Assembly (NCBI RefSeq): GCF_001548375.1
Contig: NZ_AP017295.1
Location: 6,214,001-6,278,000 of the forward strand
Source of the DNA: Nostoc sp. NIES-3756
GTDB lineage: Bacteria; Cyanobacteriota; Cyanobacteriia; Cyanobacteriales; Nostocaceae
DNA length: 64,000 nt
Direction of reading: 5' to 3'
Shown here: one piece after another, positions 60,679 to 64,000 of the stretch
How the letters are laid out: every line of letters begins with the position of its first letter
Position numbering within the stretch: the first letter of the stretch is position 1
Notes under the pieces: model-generated
Seen by the model: only the letters and a program-made list of their open reading frames with translations
Database searches by the model: none
What the model was told of the DNA's origin: nothing
Translations under genes and position numbers: made by a program

Positions 60679-62043
60679 ATGACAATTCAATCAACGATTT
60701 TAGGAATTGATGTTAGTAAATCAAGCATAACTTGTCATATTTTAACACAATACCCTAAAGGCGGATTACAGTCTTATTGGAATAAAACAAGGAATAAAGC
60801 ATCAAGTTTATACCCTGCTTTCTATTCCAATCCAGATGTTAAAAAAAAGCAAAAATCAGCTTTTGATTTTGCAGATTACTTAATAGAAATTAAACCAGAC
60901 TACGCAATTCTAGAACCAACTGGAAACCACTACTCAAGATTGTGGGCATCTATCCTTAAAAAGTTAGAAATCAAAATCCTGTGGGTGGGTCATGTTGAAT
61001 TGCGGCGTTACCGAGGTGGTAAAAACTTACCTAATAAAAGTGACTTTGCTGATGCTTTGGCGATGACTGCTTATGGGCATGACCCAGATCACCGATTAGA
61101 AACTGGCGAACTAAACATGAGATATTTTCTCATGCACCGCCCAGAACCGATAGATGAACTACGGGATTTATGCCAGCAGCTTGAGCATTTAAACCGCGTT
61201 CAGTCGCCTATTGTGAATTATGCTAGGCAACTACTAGCTTGGCAGTTCCCAGAAGTGGCACAAAGCAAAAGCGGATCTACTAAGCCAGGGTTACTCCCAC
61301 CACTTTGGGCTTGGTTAGCTAAAAGGTTAGAAATTTCACCCGCCGGAAAAACCAGGATAGAAAATCGCTATAAAATATCCATTGCCCGTGATTACGGCAT
61401 TGAAATTGACCCCATTTTAGAACTTCATGCTGGGTGGATGTGTGACATCTCGCTTTATGAGCAGCACCTAGAAGCAAGAATTGGTGAAATGCTCAATGAG
61501 CAAGTGTTTACGCCATACATGAGAGTCTTTGACAAATTTGGTTTTGGCTTACGAGTGCGATCGCGGCTGCTAACTCGAATTTACCCATTCGAGTCATTCT
61601 TGGGGGTCGATGGCAAACCTGTCATTGAGTATGAGGTTAGGGAAGTTAAGAAAACTGAGCGCGATCGCAAAAATGGCGAAACCATTGTTAAGCGACTTGC
61701 CGGCGAAACTAAACGAATCAAGCGCAACCGCAGCCGTGACACTTTCAAAATGCGCCTGGGTATGGGTACAACCCTTGAGCAGTCAGGAGACGGACTTATT
61801 GAGAAAGCCAGTGGCTCGACATTGTGTAGAATTTCGCTGTGGCAGTACATCTTGACTGGTGTAGAAACTGGCCGACTACCAGACAATGAACTCACCAAGG
61901 AATTACTCAACTACCGTGATTCACTCAAGGCTAACGTCACTGAACAAGGTGAGAAATTACTAGGTGGAAAGCATATTCAAGGTAAGTTGATGTCTAAAGT
62001 TGCAAACTTACTATTTGCTGAATTATGTAAAATCATTCCTTAA
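60679..62043 (+). CDS. IS110-like DEDD recombinase/transposase
   Basis: 454 residues. The N-terminal RuvC-like DEDD domain shows Asp11 (LGIDVSKSS), Glu79 (LEPTGNHYSRLW), and Asp122 with Asp125 (NKSDFADALAMTAYG). The C-terminal transposase_20-type end has Ser369 in LEQSGDGLIEKASGSTLCRI, the likely nucleophile region. IS110 members are usually 300-400 residues; this one is longer because of an insert near 310-355 (EVREVKKTERDRKNGETIVK). IS110/Piv enzymes cut and join DNA without classical terminal inverted repeats, guided by a bridge RNA. No obvious element ends were found. It closes the accessory island and has a terminator. Confidence 0.85.
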   Translation: MTIQSTILGIDVSKSSITCHILTQYPKGGLQSYWNKTRNKASSLYPAFYSNPDVKKKQKSAFDFADYLIEIKPDYAILEPTGNHYSRLWASILKKLEIKILWVGHVELRRYRGGKNLPNKSDFADALAMTAYGHDPDHRLETGELNMRYFLMHRPEPIDELRDLCQQLEHLNRVQSPIVNYARQLLAWQFPEVAQSKSGSTKPGLLPPLWAWLAKRLEISPAGKTRIENRYKISIARDYGIEIDPILELHAGWMCDISLYEQHLEARIGEMLNEQVFTPYMRVFDKFGFGLRVRSRLLTRIYPFESFLGVDGKPVIEYEVREVKKTERDRKNGETIVKRLAGETKRIKRNRSRDTFKMRLGMGTTLEQSGDGLIEKASGSTLCRISLWQYILTGVETGRLPDNELTKELLNYRDSLKANVTEQGEKLLGGKHIQGKLMSKVANLLFAELCKIIP

Positions 62044-62056
62044 CCTAGTGCTGTTG

Positions 62057-62078
62057 ACCCTTCATTTGTGTGAAGGGT
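62057..62078 (+). terminator. Terminator of the IS110-like gene
   Basis: ACCCTTCA-TTTGTG-TGAAGGGT followed by TTTTAGAA, 14 bases after the stop codon. A clean rho-independent terminator. Confidence 0.88.
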
Positions 62079-62137
62079 TTTAGAATAGTAATAAGTTCCA
62101 GTTACCCTGAATTTGCACAATCTAGCCGTCTAAAGTC

Positions 62138-62701
62138 ATGCCTTCTGAAATTGCTGTTGAGAAAAAAAAGTTAAAAAATCCACCTTTGCAACTCCACTAT
62201 TTAGGCGATCGCGCGCTGCGTCAACCAGCCAAGCGGATCACGAAAGTAGATGATGAGATCCGCCAATTAATCCGCGATATGCTGCAAACAATGTACAGCA
62301 ATGATGGCATTGGGTTGGCTGCACCCCAGGTAGGTATTAATAAACAACTAATTGTCATCGATTGCGAACCTGATAACCCAGACAATCCGCCACTAGTATT
62401 AATTAACCCCACCATTAAACAGGTAAGCAGGGAAATCTGTGCCGCGCAAGAAGGTTGTTTGAGCATTCCCGGGGTTTATATGGATGTCAAACGCCCTGAA
62501 GTGGTAGAAATCTCTTATAAAGATGAAAATGGTCGTCCTCAAACATTAAAAGCAGGCGACTTACTGGGACGCTGTATTCAACACGAGATGGATCACCTCA
62601 ACGGTGTAGTATTTGTAGACCGTGTAGATAATTCCTTGACTTTGGCACAGGAGTTATCTAAAAATGGCTTCTCGTATCAAGCTGTGAAACCAGTAGCATA
62701 G
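62138..62701 (+). CDS. def: Peptide deformylase
   Basis: Removes the formyl group from the N-terminal methionine of new proteins; a metalloenzyme in the cytoplasm. The 187 residues carry all three signatures: GIGLAAPQVG near residue 58, EGCLSIPG with the metal-binding Cys107, and QHEMDHLNG with His149, Glu150 and His153. Length is normal. It marks the return to core genes on the right side of the island. A small membrane protein gene follows after 11 bases. Confidence 0.97.
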   Translation: MPSEIAVEKKKLKNPPLQLHYLGDRALRQPAKRITKVDDEIRQLIRDMLQTMYSNDGIGLAAPQVGINKQLIVIDCEPDNPDNPPLVLINPTIKQVSREICAAQEGCLSIPGVYMDVKRPEVVEISYKDENGRPQTLKAGDLLGRCIQHEMDHLNGVVFVDRVDNSLTLAQELSKNGFSYQAVKPVA

Positions 62702-62712
62702 GTGGTTTAGTA

Positions 62713-62916
62713 GTGTATTTAACTCCAAAAAGCGGATTATTTCTTGCTGGCTCTTGTATAACAGCGATCGCGGCTGTTGGCTCAATTTTTGAACTTAGTT
62801 ACGGACAGCCAGATTTAGGCTTCCAAACAACGGCAATTATCCTTGGTTTGAGTATTCCTCTAACTGGATTATTTTTTCTTGCCGCAGTGAGGGATGCAAA
62901 GGCTAACATTAAATAA
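62713..62916 (+). CDS. Small two-span membrane protein
   Basis: 67 residues from GTG 62713. Two hydrophobic helices (SGLFLAGSCITAIAAVGSIF and TTAIILGLSIPLTGLFFLAA) and a basic C-terminus. Likely co-transcribed with def. Conserved in cyanobacteria by impression; function unknown. Confidence 0.7.
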   Translation: MYLTPKSGLFLAGSCITAIAAVGSIFELSYGQPDLGFQTTAIILGLSIPLTGLFFLAAVRDAKANIK

Positions 62917-62930
62917 GCATCAGGTACATA

Positions 62931-62980
62931 AAAAGGTGAAAGAGTGGGTCATAAGGCAAGATTCATTCCTTTCACCTTTT
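62931..62980 (+). terminator. Terminator of the def unit
   Basis: Perfect 12-base arms AAAAGGTGAAAG and CTTTCACCTTTT with a 26-base loop, followed by ATTTG, 14 bases after the stop of the small membrane protein gene. Confidence 0.75.
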
Positions 62981-63163
62981 ATTTGTCAGTTGTCCGTTGT
63001 CAGTGGCTCACTAGCACGGTAGCTAAAATAGCTTTTAAACCTGCAAAGGCAAGTTTTTTCTGTGTATAAGCGGTGCCTATTGCCCAAGTGGCAAGCATAT
63101 ATCTGACTATTTGTCTAGCAGTGAATACAATAAAACAGCAATATTTTCTGCTAGGGACAGGTC

Positions 63164-63880
63164 ATGAACAAAAATATTTCTTGGAAGAATGTTGTATTAG
63201 CAATATTCCTAGCTGGTGTTTCCTTATCTTGTGAAAACAAGGTTACTGAAAGGATAGAATCAGGCAAAGCTGTTGGACAAGAGCAAACACAACCCGAAAT
63301 TAGCTACGGGAACTTAATTATTAAAGAGCAATCAGATTATTTGATGATTCCAGTTAATGCTACTGAAAAGAATCAAGAGAAAAAAGGTAGTTTAGATTTA
63401 TCTCGTTATGATAAACGAGATTATGTACTACTTTATAATCTCATTTTTTATCATAAACAAACTGGTGAAAATCATGTTTTATTAGATAAAAGAGCTATTA
63501 TTAACTCTTTTGATTTATTAGAAGCAAAAAATACCGATAAACCCATAATAAGAGCATGGTTTTATCAAATTATTGACCAGGATACTAATAAAGATAAAAA
63601 CCTTAATCAAGAAGATGCTGTGATTGGTTACATGTCTGATTTATCTGGGAAGAATCTCAAACAAGTGACTCCCAACAATACTAGAATCATTAATTGGGTT
63701 GTCTTACCGAGCCAAAATATAATTCTTATTAAAATCCTTAAAGACTCAAATAATGATAATAAATTTACAGGAGTAGATAGAACTAACTTTGTAAGAGTGA
63801 GTTTGGACAACCCCAGTATAGGTACAGAAATCATCAGTGAACAGATAGAGCAAAAAGTTAAATCATATATTACTAAATAA
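63164..63880 (+). CDS. Lipoprotein with two EF-hand-like loops
   Basis: 238 residues. A lipoprotein-type signal (NVVLAIFLAGVSLSC, lipobox LSLSC) at residues 10-24. Two stretches near residues 145-160 and 190-205 (DQDTNKDKNLNQEDAV and DSNNDNKFTGVDR) resemble calcium-binding EF-hand or dockerin-type loops with Asp/Asn at alternate positions. The rest is strand-rich. Role unknown; calcium binding is inferred from the loops only. A bidirectional terminator follows. Confidence 0.78.
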   Translation: MNKNISWKNVVLAIFLAGVSLSCENKVTERIESGKAVGQEQTQPEISYGNLIIKEQSDYLMIPVNATEKNQEKKGSLDLSRYDKRDYVLLYNLIFYHKQTGENHVLLDKRAIINSFDLLEAKNTDKPIIRAWFYQIIDQDTNKDKNLNQEDAVIGYMSDLSGKNLKQVTPNNTRIINWVVLPSQNIILIKILKDSNNDNKFTGVDRTNFVRVSLDNPSIGTEIISEQIEQKVKSYITK

Positions 63881-63891
63881 CTCATAAAAAT

Positions 63892-63920
63892 ATTCCCGAC
63901 ATTATTGATATGTCGGGAAT
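63892..63920. terminator. Bidirectional terminator between convergent genes
   Basis: Perfect 11-base arms ATTCCCGACAT and ATGTCGGGAAT with a seven-base loop. It lies between the lipoprotein stop and the stop of the minus-strand gene at the right edge; AT-rich tracts on both sides allow it to serve both. Confidence 0.85.
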
Positions 63921-63929
63921 ATGATTTTA

Positions 63930-64000
63930 CTATTGGGCAATTGATAAGACCCATTCTCGTAAAAGTGGGTTTACCTGATTTGGGACTTCATCGTGAGGAC
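63930..64000 (-). CDS. C-terminal end of a gene running off the right edge
   Basis: The minus strand is open from the window edge to TAG at 63930-63932, reading PHDEVPNQVNPLLREWVLSI then AQ. Only 23 codons are visible, so the protein cannot be named. The convergent terminator supports it as a real gene end. Confidence 0.6.
   Translation of the reverse strand, partial: PHDEVPNQVNPLLREWVLSIAQ

Noticed and set aside
60476..60682. 68-codon ORF across the leader of the IS110-like gene
   Set aside because: Runs through several hairpins, has no ribosome site, and overlaps the start of the recombinase; composition not protein-like.

Overview
The window is chromosomal DNA of a filamentous heterocyst-type cyanobacterium (Nostoc/Anabaena/Trichormus group). 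The signs are oxygenic-photosynthesis genes (psbI, a CyanoP-like psbP gene, a paired Flv3/Flv1 flavodiiron locus, a CrtD-like carotenoid desaturase), very frequent GCGATCGC (HIP1) octamers, and the heptanucleotide tandem repeats (TGACTAA, TGACCAA, TATGGAC and similar) typical of this group's intergenic DNA. No database search was possible; all names rest on motifs and remembered family resemblance.

Layout. 1-10.9 kb is housekeeping: a probable partial gene at the left edge, carB, dps, a fructosamine-kinase-family gene, an M16 peptidase, crtD-like, a small conserved gene and a Uma2-family gene. 11.1-15.2 kb holds a two-gene cassette: a small protein with one membrane-like segment, then a CHAT protease-STAND NTPase-TPR protein of 1157 aa, followed by an orphan TPR fragment. 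It resembles bacterial conflict or immune-type systems. 15.2-19.1 kb is repeat-rich, with a 21-bp palindromic tandem array, two copies of a 164-166 bp MITE-like element, one of them nested inside a second MITE-like element, and Uma2 remnants. These surround flv3, and the nested elements sit between flv3 and flv1.

20.9-48.3 kb is mostly core genome: an SpoU/TrmH methyltransferase, tRNA-Leu(CAG), murA, an M48 protease, a DUF4360 protein, a double-glycine-leader-like peptide, an SLH/beta-helix surface protein, two RelE-like genes, a DUF3370 protein, an acetyltransferase, psbI, an LptD-like outer-membrane protein, a two-gene sensory module (a cyanobacteriochrome-like histidine kinase and a receiver-PAS-kinase), lpxD, maf, a CyanoP-like gene and a DUF2278/LTD protein.

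48.4-62.1 kb looks like an integrated accessory island. A tightly coupled nine-gene minus-strand operon encodes a collagen-like Gly-X-Y protein and tail- or appendage-like proteins. Divergent from it is a short tyrosine recombinase. An XRE repressor-like gene with palindromic operator candidates, a run of small unknown plus-strand genes and an IS110-like DEDD recombinase follow. The recombinase is preceded by about 290 nt of hairpin-rich non-coding DNA, a candidate bridge-RNA region. From 62.1 kb core genes resume (peptide deformylase, a small membrane protein, a lipoprotein with EF-hand-like loops, and a truncated gene at the right edge).
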